64,000 nucleotides of DNA from Oscillospiraceae bacterium (GTDB lineage Bacteria > Bacillota > Clostridia > Monoglobales > Monoglobaceae), in contig SVKF01000007.1 of assembly GCA_015068605.1 (NCBI GenBank), positions 16,946 to 80,945 on the forward strand. Reading direction: 5' to 3'. The translations under genes and the position numbers were made by a program. A model generated the notes under the pieces. That model was not told the origin of the DNA. It saw only the letters and a program-made list of their open reading frames with translations, and did no database searches. Each line of letters begins with the position of its first letter. Position 1 is the stretch's first letter. Positions 18,657 to 26,991 of the stretch are shown here, one piece after another.

Positions 18657-19490
18657 ATGGATATTTTTAAAAAACATAAAAAGAAAATTTTAATATTTGG
18701 AATAACGGTTATAATTATTTGTTTGTGGTGCGTTTCCTGTTCCGTTAATGATTATTATGAGCCCGAGTGGGCAAAGGAGGATATTTCTGCGGTCATTAAA
18801 AAGAAAAAGCTGACGGAGGAGGATTATAATTTTCTGTTCAGACAAACGGGATTGTCAAAAAGTGCTGTGAATGACTTGATTGAAGACGGGAAAAAGGATG
18901 ATATTTTTGAGTTCGCCGAGCAATATTTTAAAAAGCCGAAACATGAACGGGAATATCTGTTTTTCCCTATTGTTGCCTATGATGAAAAGGTGGATGACAG
19001 AATTAAAATTGCCCCTCTCAGAAGAGGTGACGTGGTTGTTTCTCTGTCAACCTATACCTTAGGCTACAGACACGGTCACGCCGCTATCGTTATTGATGAA
19101 GACACGGGGAGAATCATTGAGCATATGGTTTTAGGAGAAACATCCGATTATTCCTATATAAGTGGCTGGGAAAATTATTCAAATATGGTTGTTTTAAGGC
19201 ATAAAAACAGCAAAATTGCCGAAAAAGCGGCAGATTATGCGGAGGAAAAGCTGGTTGGAGTTCCTTATAACCCCATGGCGGGAATTTTCAAAAAGGATAA
19301 GTCAGATGAAGAAAAAATCTCATCCTCTCAATGCTCCCACCTTGTCTGGCAGGCTTTTTATGCGGTTGGTGCGGATATAGACGGAGACGGAGGTCAGCTT
19401 GCCTTCCCGGGAGATTTTCTGGAATGTGAGGATTTTGAGGTGGTGCAGATTTACGGCATCGACCCTCGTAAATGCGGAATTGAAATATAA
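18657..19490 (+). CDS. YiiX-like permuted papain-fold hydrolase, membrane anchored
   Basis: A 277-residue protein. The N-terminus is MDIFKKHKKKILIFGITVII, a positively charged anchor followed by WCVSCS, which could be a weak lipobox. The body has GDVVVSLSTYTLGYRHGHAA, with a catalytic-type His, and SSQCSHLVWQAFYAVGADID, with a catalytic-type Cys. This His-before-Cys order matches the permuted NlpC/P60 (YiiX/C92) group, whose members cleave peptides or amides in the envelope. The ATG lies on the predicted transcript start, so translation may be leaderless; the weak AAGGTG is 13 bp away and upstream of the predicted start. Confidence 0.75.
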   Translation: MDIFKKHKKKILIFGITVIIICLWCVSCSVNDYYEPEWAKEDISAVIKKKKLTEEDYNFLFRQTGLSKSAVNDLIEDGKKDDIFEFAEQYFKKPKHEREYLFFPIVAYDEKVDDRIKIAPLRRGDVVVSLSTYTLGYRHGHAAIVIDEDTGRIIEHMVLGETSDYSYISGWENYSNMVVLRHKNSKIAEKAADYAEEKLVGVPYNPMAGIFKKDKSDEEKISSSQCSHLVWQAFYAVGADIDGDGGQLAFPGDFLECEDFEVVQIYGIDPRKCGIEI

Positions 19491-19559
19491 TTAAAAAAGC
19501 CGGCATTGCTTGGGGCCGAAGCGTTAAAAAAGCCGGCATTGCTTGGGGTACAATGCCGG
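19491..19559. repeat. Duplicated 25-bp repeat with hairpin
   Basis: A 25-bp sequence occurs twice (19491-19515 and 19524-19548, period 33 bp); each begins TTAAAAAAGCCGGCATTG. The second copy forms a perfect 9-bp hairpin, CCGGCATTG (19533-19541) with CAATGCCGG (19551-19559). The T run flanks it only on the reverse strand, so it is not a forward terminator for the upstream gene. Confidence 0.8.
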
Positions 19560-19575
19560 AAAAGGGGAGGGAGTT

Positions 19576-19659
19576 ATGTTTCGGTTAAAAAACCTCATCA
19601 ATAGTTCCTCAATCCTATTGCTCTTTAAATGTAACATTTGTTTGTGTTTATTTGGTTAA
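19576..19659 (+). CDS. Possible 27-residue hydrophobic peptide
   Basis: ATG 19576 has a very strong GGGGAGGGAG five bases upstream. The reading frame encodes MFRLKNLINSSSILLLFKCN followed by a short hydrophobic end. The ORF lies right behind the hairpin at 19533-19559 and ahead of secG. No family is recognised. A leader peptide, a small membrane peptide or chance are all possible. The rest of 19660-19799 holds only an AT-rich promoter region for secG. Confidence 0.3.
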   Translation: MFRLKNLINSSSILLLFKCNICLCLFG

Positions 19660-19799
19660 TGTTTTGTGAATATTCTGTGAAAAAACAAAAAATAAAAAAA
19701 TTTTTTAAAAAGCCCTTGAAAAATTTTCAAATATGTGGTAGTATATAGAATATGTGATTTTTTGTTAATTATGATTTTAAAATATTTGGAGGTTTAATT

Positions 19800-20207
19800 A
19801 TGAATTTATTAATGATTGCACATGTAGTATTTTCAGTTCTTTTGATTATCGTCGTTCTTCTTCAGGAGAGCAAGCAGGCAGGTCTTTCCGGTGCTGTTGG
19901 CGGTTCAAATGAAACTTTCTTTGGTAAGAATAAGAAAAGAACAGTTGATTCAATGCTCAAAAAGCTTACAGGTGTTTTTGCTGTTTTGTTCATTGTGACA
20001 TCTCTTTCTTTGGCTTATGTTTCAACAAGACCTGAAGAGCCTGTTGCTCCTGCAACTAACAGCAACAGCGTGAAGGTAGATGTGCCTGAAAAAGGTGAAG
20101 AAAGCAATGCTAATCCGGAAGAAAACGGTGAAGAAGCAAACAATGCTGATGCAAACGGTGAAGAAACAACCGAAGGTACTGAAGAAGGCGCAACTAACGA
20201 GAATTAA
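19800..20207 (+). CDS. secG: Preprotein translocase subunit SecG
   Basis: A 135-residue membrane protein of the SecYEG channel. Two transmembrane helices (about residues 3-22 and 56-76) flank the conserved loop with LLQESKQAGLSGAVGGSNE and TFFGKNKKRT. Typical SecG ends near residue 80; here an acidic, Asn/Glu/Gly-rich tail of about 50 residues is added, which is unusual but low-complexity. GGAGG lies eight bases upstream. A terminator follows. Confidence 0.95.
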   Translation: MNLLMIAHVVFSVLLIIVVLLQESKQAGLSGAVGGSNETFFGKNKKRTVDSMLKKLTGVFAVLFIVTSLSLAYVSTRPEEPVAPATNSNSVKVDVPEKGEESNANPEENGEEANNADANGEETTEGTEEGATNEN

Positions 20208-20222
20208 TTTTTAGCGAGGATG

Positions 20223-20257
20223 AACGCTGTTTCCGAAAAAGGAACAGCGTTTTTTTG
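20223..20257 (+). terminator. Intrinsic terminator after secG
   Basis: AACGCTGTTTCC and GGAACAGCGTT form a stem with one bulged T, followed by a run of Ts. Confidence 0.85.
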
Positions 20258-20274
20258 TAGAAAAGGTGGATTAT

Positions 20275-21006
20275 ATGGACAAAACCTTTATTATAACAGG
20301 CTCATCACGAGGAATCGGAAAAGGAGCGGCGCTGTCTCTTGCGGAAAGCGGAAATATTGTTTTAAATTATATAAAAAATAAGGAAATGGCGGAAGAAACT
20401 GCAGAAAAGATACGGGAAAAGGGCGGAAAATGTGAAACTTTCAAAGCAGATGTTTCAATCTATGAGGAAGCCAAGGCGCTTGTGGATTTTGCGATTTCGA
20501 CCTTCGGAAATGTTTCGGCTCTTGTCAATAATGCAGGTATTGCTCCTGCTCCCGTACCCTTTGATATGACGGATTATGCCCAGTGGAAAAGGGTCTTTGA
20601 TGTAAATGTTTTCGGGGCTTTTAATTGCACGAAGGCAGTCCTTCCCTATATGATTTCCCAAAAGAAGGGCAGTATTGTCAATGTCTCCTCCGTTTGGGGA
20701 ATGACGGGCGGCTCTTGTGAGGCGGTTTATTCTTCGTCAAAGGCGGCTCTTATTGGCTTTACAAAGGCAATGGCAAAGGAGCTTGCTCCGTCGGGAATAA
20801 GAGTTAATGCTGTTGCGCCGGGCATAATCGAAACAGAAATGAATAATCATTTAAGTGAAGACGAAATTGAGGCAATAAAAGCTGAAATTCCTTTGGGGAA
20901 AATGGGTACAATAGAAGATATCGGAAAAATAATTGCCTTTTTGTGTGAGGACAGAAGCAGTTATATAACGGGCGAAATAATAAAAGCAGATGGCGGCTGG
21001 ATTTAA
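20275..21006 (+). CDS. Short-chain dehydrogenase/reductase (FabG-like)
   Basis: A 243-residue classical SDR. Motifs: GSSRGIGKGAAL for NAD(P) binding, NNAGIAPAP, the catalytic Ser in NVSSVWGMTG, YSSSKAAL (YxxxK) and the ITGEIIKADGGW end typical of FabG-like enzymes. ATG 20275 is chosen because AAAGGTGG lies upstream; the GTG at 20266 overlaps that site. It is not in a fatty-acid cluster, so the substrate is uncertain. pepD follows after 14 bp, probably in the same transcript. Confidence 0.85.
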   Translation: MDKTFIITGSSRGIGKGAALSLAESGNIVLNYIKNKEMAEETAEKIREKGGKCETFKADVSIYEEAKALVDFAISTFGNVSALVNNAGIAPAPVPFDMTDYAQWKRVFDVNVFGAFNCTKAVLPYMISQKKGSIVNVSSVWGMTGGSCEAVYSSSKAALIGFTKAMAKELAPSGIRVNAVAPGIIETEMNNHLSEDEIEAIKAEIPLGKMGTIEDIGKIIAFLCEDRSSYITGEIIKADGGWI

Positions 21007-21020
21007 ATTTGGAGGGAAAT

Positions 21021-22457
21021 ATGTCGGTTTTAAATGGTCTTAAACCTGAAAAAGTTTTTAAATATTTTGAGGAGATTTGCAGTATTCCCCATGGCTCGGG
21101 AAATACAAAAATGATAAGCGATTATCTGGTGAAATTTGCAAATGAGCGATGTCTTTGGGTTTATCAGGATGAAATTAATAATGTTATAATTAAAAAGACT
21201 GCGTCGGAAGGTTATGAAAAAGCGGAGCCGGTTATTTTGCAGGGGCATATTGATATGGTCTGCGAAAAAGCCCCTGATTCACAAATCAATATGGAAAAGG
21301 AAGGGCTTTGCCTTAAAACCGACGGGGAAACTATTTGGGCGGACGGAACAACTTTGGGCGCTGACAACGGAATTGCGGTTGCAATGATGATGTCAATTTT
21401 AGATGATAAAGATATTAAAAGTCCTGCTGTTGAAGCGGTTTTTACCGTTGATGAGGAAATAGGTCTTGTCGGAGCGAATTTTTTGGATACATCATATCTT
21501 TCGAGCAGAAGAATGATAAATATTGACTCGGAGGATGAAGGAATTTTCACGGTAAGCTGTGCCGGAGGGGAAGTTGCGAAATGTATCTTGCCCATAAGTC
21601 GTGAAAAATACGATAAAACTCCGGTCTCGGTTTTTGTCGGTGGGCTTTTGGGCGGTCATTCGGGTGTCGAAATTGACAAGGGCAGAGCAAATTCCAATAT
21701 ACTTTTGGGGCGTGTCCTCGATAAAATCAAAGGCGAAACCGAAATGCGGATAATTTCCGTTTCGGGCGGACTTAAGGATAATGCAATTCCGAGGGAGAGC
21801 GCGGCGGAAATCCTTGTTTCGGATGCAGATAAGGCGAAAAAGGTTTGCGACGAAATGGATAGAACTTTTAAAAATGAGTATAATCTGACGGATTCGGAGG
21901 TTTTTGTAAGTCTTGGCAAAGGTCAGGGCGGAGAGAGCATTGACAAGGTCGGGACAGATAAAATTATTGCAATGCTCTGTTGCCTTCCCAACGGAATTAT
22001 TGAAATGAGCGCAGGCATAAAAGGGCTTGTCCAGACCTCTCTTAATATGGGAATACTCAAAACAAACGAAAATGAAATTATTGCGGAGTTCGGTGTGAGA
22101 AGCAGCATTGATTCTCAAAAAGAAATGCTTATGAGACGGATAAAATGTTTTATGGAAAGCGTTGGTGGTGTCTTTGAAGCCTCAGGGAGATATTCGGGCT
22201 GGGAATATAAAAAGGAGTCCCCTCTTCGTGAATTGATGTCTGAGGTGTATGAAGATATGTATGGGGAAAAACCTGTTATTCAGGCAATCCACGCAGGTCT
22301 TGAGTGCGGAACTTTTGCAGGAAAAATAGACAGCTTTGACGGAATTTCAATCGGCCCCGACATGAGGGATATTCACACATTCTCCGAAAAGCTTTATGTT
22401 AAGTCCACAGAGCGGGTTTATAATATGATAGTTGAAACATTGAAAAGAATGAAATAG
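21021..22457 (+). CDS. pepD: Aminoacyl-histidine dipeptidase (M20 family, PepD)
   Basis: A 478-residue cytosolic zinc dipeptidase with broad Xaa-His or dipeptide activity. Visible M20 motifs are VILQGHIDMVCEK, TTLGADNGIAVAM (the metal-bridging Asp), FTVDEEIGLVGA and GGHSGVEIDKGR; the C-terminus has IHAGLECGTF. The ATG at 21021 has GGAGGG upstream. No signal peptide. It is about normal length for PepD. Confidence 0.9.
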   Translation: MSVLNGLKPEKVFKYFEEICSIPHGSGNTKMISDYLVKFANERCLWVYQDEINNVIIKKTASEGYEKAEPVILQGHIDMVCEKAPDSQINMEKEGLCLKTDGETIWADGTTLGADNGIAVAMMMSILDDKDIKSPAVEAVFTVDEEIGLVGANFLDTSYLSSRRMINIDSEDEGIFTVSCAGGEVAKCILPISREKYDKTPVSVFVGGLLGGHSGVEIDKGRANSNILLGRVLDKIKGETEMRIISVSGGLKDNAIPRESAAEILVSDADKAKKVCDEMDRTFKNEYNLTDSEVFVSLGKGQGGESIDKVGTDKIIAMLCCLPNGIIEMSAGIKGLVQTSLNMGILKTNENEIIAEFGVRSSIDSQKEMLMRRIKCFMESVGGVFEASGRYSGWEYKKESPLRELMSEVYEDMYGEKPVIQAIHAGLECGTFAGKIDSFDGISIGPDMRDIHTFSEKLYVKSTERVYNMIVETLKRMK

Positions 22458-22473
22458 GGGATGTTAAAACCAA

Positions 22474-22745
22474 GAGGCTGCAGCAAAGCGAAATCATTTT
22501 GCTGCAGCCTCGTTGTGGGATGGACGCAAAATAGCGCAGATTGGAGAAACCGAATCCCGAAGGCGTACACAGGTACTCCGAGAGGTGAGGTTTATTCAAA
22601 ACACAAAACACTTTTAAATTCAGAAATTCGTCAAACTGCGAATTTCTTTCCTAATTTATGAAGCATATTTTGCCATTTACGCTTTTTAAAATGATTTTTT
22701 ATTCGCTTTTTGTGTTTTGTGTGGTCGGTGCATTTTGCACTGGCC
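22474..22745. repeat. Modular dispersed element, copy A
   Basis: The left module is a hairpin (GAGGCTGCAGCAAA 22474-22487 with TTTGCTGCAGCCTC 22498-22511) followed by GGATGGACGCAAAATAGCGC. The right module starts CCTAATTTATGAAG and ends GTGGTCGGTGCATTTTGC. Both modules recur in inverted orientation at 52690-52980; the middle differs. This fills most of the 296-bp gap between pepD and the next gene. Confidence 0.85.
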
Positions 22746-22753
22746 TCTTATTT

Positions 22754-23143
22754 TTAGCTTACGAAGTTTTCCATAAATTGTGTAAGCTGACCGGTTGTAT
22801 ATAAAACAGTTCCCTGCTCCAGAAATTCTATATCGGTTTTAGTGAGATTTGAGGTGACTATTTCCTCGCTGCATAAAAATTCTTCGGAATTGTCTGCGCA
22901 GGCATAAACATTAAGCAAATTACCCTCCAGCCGGACAATATAATATTCAAAGGAAATTTTGTTTGCTTTTTTCGGAGTGTTTTCGGCGTGTTCTTCCGCA
23001 AAGACCGCATAAGAGGAATTATCCTCTGTATATGCGGATTTATTGGCTTTTGTTGTGACATAATATGATGTAATCCAGCTTATACCGGCAACCGCTAAAA
23101 GAAATACAAAAACTCCAACCCATTTTAATAGTTTTTTAACCAT
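22754..23143 (-). CDS. Membrane-anchored protein with BofC C-terminal-like domain
   Basis: A 129-residue protein from MVKKLLKWVG (23143), where GGAGG lies upstream. Residues 1-25 form a signal anchor. The C-terminal half, YYIVRLEGNLLNVYACADNS followed by TSNLTKTDIEFLEQGTVLYT, resembles the BofC C-terminal domain found in small clostridial envelope proteins. BofC itself acts in the sporulation sigma-K checkpoint in Bacillus, but the same domain occurs in unrelated proteins, so a sporulation role here is only suggested. Confidence 0.55.
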   Translation of the reverse strand: MVKKLLKWVGVFVFLLAVAGISWITSYYVTTKANKSAYTEDNSSYAVFAEEHAENTPKKANKISFEYYIVRLEGNLLNVYACADNSEEFLCSEEIVTSNLTKTDIEFLEQGTVLYTTGQLTQFMENFVS

Positions 23144-23275
23144 AGATAATCCTCCTTTTCGATTTGTAAAAAAATTATTTCCATATTTTTTTAATTTTAT
23201 ACTATGCAAAATTTGTTTTTTGTGTTATAATATGATAGAGTGTCATTATTTTTGTTAAAATAAGGAGGCGTTTTT

Positions 23276-25654
23276 ATGGGTTTCAGACCGGTAGATGATT
23301 CAGATCTTGATCCAAAAAGTAAGAGAAGAGAAAGCTCATCTCATTCATCCGAGTTTCGTTCACCCGGAGATTTGGATTCTAACCATAAAAGCATGAAAAA
23401 AGAAGGCTCTTCTGCCAAATCCGGAATGGGTGCGGCTAAATTTGGCGATGAGGAAACACCAAAGCGGAAGAGCGGTTCAAAGAGCAAAAAGAAGGGCAAG
23501 AAAAGCAAGAAAAGAGCCGGGGTCGGAAGTTATATCTGGACCTTTGTTAAGGTGTTCGGAACAACGGTCGGTGTATTTGTTTTGCTTGTGGGTATTTTAA
23601 TCGGTTGCGCTATGTTTGGCGTTTTTGGTGACGGAGCTGAGGTTGATATTGCCAGCACTGTGCTTGGTGAAAACTCCGTGGTGTATTATATTGATGCCGA
23701 AACAGGCGAAGAGGTGAAGCTGTGTAAGTTGTCAAGCGGCGACAGAAACCAACAGTATGTTGCCATAGATAAGATTCCCAAGAATATGAAAAATGCTTTT
23801 GTTGCAATCGAGGATGAGCGGTTTTATGACCATTCGGGAGTTGACCTTTTAAGAACATCCAAGGCGACAATTATGTATGTTTGGGGGAAGATTACAGGTA
23901 GCGGCTCCGACTTTGGCGGAAGCACCATAACCCAGCAGTATATTAAAAATGCAACAGGCAACTGGGAAAATTCCCCGGCACGAAAGATTAAGGAAATATC
24001 CCAGGCGGTTACCCTTGAAAAAAAGATGTCCAAGGATGAGATTTTGGAGGGTTATCTTAATATTATTAACCTTTCTAATAATTGTTACGGTGTCGGTGCG
24101 GCATCTATGGAAATTTTCGGCAAGCCTGTTCAGGAGCTTAATTTGGCGGAGTGTGCCTGCATTGCGGGGATAACTCAAAATCCAACCAAATATGACCCTA
24201 TAAGAAATCCGAAGGATAATAAGGCAAAGCAGGAAATCGTCCTTAAAAAGATGCTTGAGCTTGAATATATTAATCAGAAGCAATATGATGAGGCGGTTAA
24301 ATATAAGCTTAAATTCAACAAAAGCTCGGAAGACAGCGGCAAGGTTGAAATCAATCCCTATTATGTTGAACAGATAACATCGGAATTGACCCGAGAATTT
24401 ATGGATATGGGTTACAGCCGTGAGCTTGCGTATTACAAAGCGACCATGGGTGGTCTTAAAATAATAACCACAATCGACAAAAATGTTCAGGATGCCATTG
24501 ATGCGGTATACGGAAATCCGGAAGAGTGTGCAAGACTGTTCGGCTATGAAGAAGGGGCGTCTAAAAATCCTCAGTCGGCGATTGTTGTTTTATCGCCCGA
24601 TGGCGGAATATGCGGAATTTATGGCGGATTGGGCGAAAAGAAAGCCAACCTTATCTTAAATCGAACAACCATACCTCGTCAGCCGGGGTCATCCATTAAG
24701 CCTATTTCGGTTTATGCGCCGGCGATTGACGAGGAGATAATTCATGCGTCAACATTATATAAAGACGGCGTGATGACCTTTGATGGTAAATGGACTCCAA
24801 GCAACTCATATTCCGATACGGGAGACAAAACGGTGCAGGTGGCAATTCAGCGGTCATCCAACCGAATTGCGGCACAGGTGCTTCAGGATTTGGGAGTCAG
24901 TGAGTCATACAGTCATTTGAGAGATAAACTGGGCGTAACCTCTTTGGTGGAAGACGATAAAAACCTGCCTGCATTATCTCTTGGAGGAATGACCAAGGGA
25001 ATATCTCCTCTTGAAATGGCAGGAGCATATACTCCGTTTATAAATAAAGGTGTTTATACAAGGCCACATATCTATACAAAAGTATATGATAACAAGGGTA
25101 ATATTATTCTTGAAAACAACCCTGAAAAGCATCAGGCAATCAGCTCAAAAACGGCATATATAATGACTCAGCTTTTAAGAAGAGTTGTAACAAGCGGAAC
25201 AGGAACTTTGGCGAACCTAAATAACGGAGTTTTTGCGGCAGGCAAAACAGGAACAACCGATGCCAATAAGGATAAGTGGTTTGTTGGATTTACTCCGAAT
25301 TATGTGTGCGCAGTATGGCATGGCTATGACGAAAATGAGGTTGTATCATCAACCTATGCATCAGGGGCACAGCTGGCATTTAAAGCGGTTATGGATAAGG
25401 TTCATGAGAAAATAGAGGTTAAATCAATTTCCGCACCGAGCGGAATAGTTAATATTTCTGTGTGCAGTCAGTCGGGGCATCTTGCGTCGGATGATTGTAC
25501 TGCTATATCCCTTCCGTTTACGTCCGATAACAAACCAAAGAAGAAGTGTTGGCATAAGGTAAATGAGCTTTTGGACGATGACGGAAACGAGATTTTGGAT
25601 TTGGATATAGCGGATGAGGAAGTCGAAGACGACGAGCCCTCGGATGAAGAATAG
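23276..25654 (+). CDS. Class A penicillin-binding protein (PBP1A-like)
   Basis: A 792-residue bifunctional peptidoglycan synthase. A Lys/Ser-rich cytoplasmic tail (about 1-85) is followed by one transmembrane helix (about 90-115). The GT51 glycosyltransferase shows AIEDERFYDHSGVD and GGSTITQQYIKN. The transpeptidase has the active Ser in PGSSIKP, an SSN motif (QRSSNRIA) and KTGTT. The end is strongly acidic. AAGGAGG lies upstream of ATG. The gene stands alone with its own promoter region and is followed after 47 bp by a WG lipoprotein. Confidence 0.95.
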   Translation: MGFRPVDDSDLDPKSKRRESSSHSSEFRSPGDLDSNHKSMKKEGSSAKSGMGAAKFGDEETPKRKSGSKSKKKGKKSKKRAGVGSYIWTFVKVFGTTVGVFVLLVGILIGCAMFGVFGDGAEVDIASTVLGENSVVYYIDAETGEEVKLCKLSSGDRNQQYVAIDKIPKNMKNAFVAIEDERFYDHSGVDLLRTSKATIMYVWGKITGSGSDFGGSTITQQYIKNATGNWENSPARKIKEISQAVTLEKKMSKDEILEGYLNIINLSNNCYGVGAASMEIFGKPVQELNLAECACIAGITQNPTKYDPIRNPKDNKAKQEIVLKKMLELEYINQKQYDEAVKYKLKFNKSSEDSGKVEINPYYVEQITSELTREFMDMGYSRELAYYKATMGGLKIITTIDKNVQDAIDAVYGNPEECARLFGYEEGASKNPQSAIVVLSPDGGICGIYGGLGEKKANLILNRTTIPRQPGSSIKPISVYAPAIDEEIIHASTLYKDGVMTFDGKWTPSNSYSDTGDKTVQVAIQRSSNRIAAQVLQDLGVSESYSHLRDKLGVTSLVEDDKNLPALSLGGMTKGISPLEMAGAYTPFINKGVYTRPHIYTKVYDNKGNIILENNPEKHQAISSKTAYIMTQLLRRVVTSGTGTLANLNNGVFAAGKTGTTDANKDKWFVGFTPNYVCAVWHGYDENEVVSSTYASGAQLAFKAVMDKVHEKIEVKSISAPSGIVNISVCSQSGHLASDDCTAISLPFTSDNKPKKKCWHKVNELLDDDGNEILDLDIADEEVEDDEPSDEE

Positions 25655-25701
25655 AAATTATTTTGGATAATAAGCAATATAAATAAGAGAGGAAATTTAA
25701 A

Positions 25702-26481
25702 ATGAAAAGGATTACAGCACTTTTAATGGCAGTAATAATGATGTTTGTTTTCGTCTCATGCGGAGACGAAAACAAACCCGAAACAAAGGAAAAAGAAAAA
25801 ACAGCGGTAGCAGAAAATAACGAGGAAAAGGCTTCGGCTGAAGAGAAGAAGGTTGAAGCTGAGAAAGAACAGCCCAAGGTTGAGCTTTACAGATTTGAGG
25901 CTGAAGACGGCAAATATGGATACAAGAACAGACAGGACGAAATTGTTATTCCTGCACAGTTTGACTATGGAATGGACTTTTCTCCAAACGGTCTTGCACA
26001 GGTGAAGGTCGGCGAATATTGGGGATTTATCGACACAACGGGAGCGATTGTAATTGAACCGAAGTTTTATACAACATTGCCCTTTGGCGACGGAAAGCTC
26101 GCAGGCTTTCAGGATGAAGCAAGCGGAGATTGGGGCTTTATAAATGAAAAGGGTGAAGTTGTTATTGAGCCGCAATATGATGTTGTTCGTGAATTTGCGA
26201 AAAACGGACTTGCGCTTGTTATAAATGTGAAGTCTCACGGATTTATCAACGAGAAAGGCGAGGTTGCTGTTCCGATTGAATTGGAATATGCGGACAGCTT
26301 CACAGACCATGGTCTTGCTTTGGTCAGAGTGAATGAAAAATACGGCTGGATTGATGAAACAGGTGCTCTTGTAATTGATGCTGTATATGATTGGGCAAGT
26401 GATTTTAATAAAAGTGGAATTGCGAAGGTGAAAATCGGCGACGAAAGCTTTAGCATTAATTTGCAGGGCAAAGAAGTATAA
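25702..26481 (+). CDS. WG-repeat lipoprotein
   Basis: A 259-residue lipoprotein. The signal MKRITALLMAVIMMFVFVSC has a lipobox ending FVSC. A Lys/Glu-rich linker (about 25-60) leads to at least four WG repeats, recognised by GxxxxxGxxVIxPxFDxxxxFxxGLAxV, for example VGEYWGFIDTTGAIVIEP. WG repeats form beta-propeller-like surfaces in secreted and lipid-anchored bacterial proteins; no activity is known. A 14-bp hairpin follows at 26492-26526. Confidence 0.85.
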   Translation: MKRITALLMAVIMMFVFVSCGDENKPETKEKEKTAVAENNEEKASAEEKKVEAEKEQPKVELYRFEAEDGKYGYKNRQDEIVIPAQFDYGMDFSPNGLAQVKVGEYWGFIDTTGAIVIEPKFYTTLPFGDGKLAGFQDEASGDWGFINEKGEVVIEPQYDVVREFAKNGLALVINVKSHGFINEKGEVAVPIELEYADSFTDHGLALVRVNEKYGWIDETGALVIDAVYDWASDFNKSGIAKVKIGDESFSINLQGKEV

Positions 26482-26491
26482 GAATAACAGC

Positions 26492-26526
26492 ATATAAAGC
26501 GGTGGGGTTTTTCCACCGCTTTATAT
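26492..26526 (+). terminator. Probable terminator after the WG lipoprotein
   Basis: A 14-bp stem ending AAAGCGGTGG and CCACCGCTTT; the following T run is poor, so termination may be weak. Confidence 0.6.
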
Positions 26527-26537
26527 GTTGTTGGGGA

Positions 26538-26590
26538 GATAAATAGGGAGATAAATATTTAAATAAAGTTATAGGGTTTTTAATTAAATC
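26538..26590. repeat. Dispersed AT-rich repeat, copy 2
   Basis: Reverse-strand modules AACCCTATAACTTTA and AAATATTTATCTCCCTATTT, matching 16021-16080. It abuts the promoter of the tRNA-Leu transcript. Confidence 0.75.
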
Positions 26591-26619
26591 TTGACTTGCG
26601 TATTTTTTTATGATATAAT
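26591..26619 (+). promoter_or_regulatory. Promoter of the repeat-tRNA-Leu transcript
   Basis: TTGACT (26591-26596), a 17-bp spacer and TATAAT (26614-26619). The predicted start near 26626 falls two bases before the first 53-bp repeat. Confidence 0.8.
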
Positions 26620-26627
26620 GTTTTGGT

Positions 26628-26788
26628 GAGGATTAAGCGATATGCTCCTCCTCGGGATAAGTTCCCGTGTAAAAATCTATGGGGATTAAGCTGTGTGCTC
26701 CCCCTCGGGATAGACTCCCGTGTAAAAATCTATGGGGATTAAGCTATGTGCTCCCCCCGGCGATCGCCTCTCGCGTGAAAAAATTATG
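26628..26788 (+). repeat. Three 53-bp structured repeats in the tRNA-Leu leader
   Basis: Copies begin at 26628, 26681 and 26734. Each can fold as a 4-bp stem, a bulged ATTA, an AGC/GCT stem and a 5-nt loop. The outer stem is GAGG/CCTC in copy 1 and GGGG/CCCC in copies 2 and 3, a compensatory change. The loops (GATAT, TGTGT, TATGT) vary. A second hairpin, CGGGA/TCCCG, is conserved in copies 1 and 2 with different loops but altered in copy 3. This is evidence for selected RNA structure. Confidence 0.7.
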
Positions 26789-26802
26789 GGGCGAAAATTT
26801 AT

Positions 26803-26889
26803 GCGGATATGGCGGAATTGGCAGACGCGCATGGTTCAGGTCCATGTGAAAGCAATTTCATGCAGGTTCAAGTCCTGTTATCCGCACCA
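26803..26889 (+). tRNA. tRNA-Leu (anticodon CAG)
   Basis: The acceptor stem GCGGATA pairs with TATCCGC. The anticodon stem CATGG/CCATG holds the loop TTCAGGT, giving anticodon CAG. A long variable arm, as expected for Leu, precedes the T arm GCAGGTTCAAGTCCTGT. The discriminator is A and CCA is encoded (26887-26889). Length is 87 nt. Confidence 0.97.
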
Positions 26890-26891
26890 CA

Positions 26892-26925
26892 TCGAAGCAA
26901 AGTTCACTTTGCTTCGACTTTTTTA
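26892..26925 (+). terminator. Intrinsic terminator after tRNA-Leu
   Basis: TCGAAGCAAAG and CTTTGCTTCGA form an 11-bp stem with a 4-nt loop, followed by CTTTTTTATTTT. Confidence 0.95.
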
Positions 26926-26942
26926 TTTTAATATACAAAAAA

Positions 26943-26977
26943 GCTGCAGAAAACCGAAACACTTTCTGCAGCCTTTT
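26943..26977. terminator. Bidirectional terminator
   Basis: GCTGCAGAAA and TTTCTGCAGC with T runs on both strands. It separates the tRNA transcript from the convergent gene at 26992. Confidence 0.85.
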
Positions 26978-26991
26978 TATAGCCTTTTAAC

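Noticed and set aside
26628..26788. CRISPR array or degenerate tRNA copies
   Set aside because: The 53-bp units have no spacers and no tRNA arms; the AGC/GCT and GRGG/CCYC stems do not match a tRNA cloverleaf.
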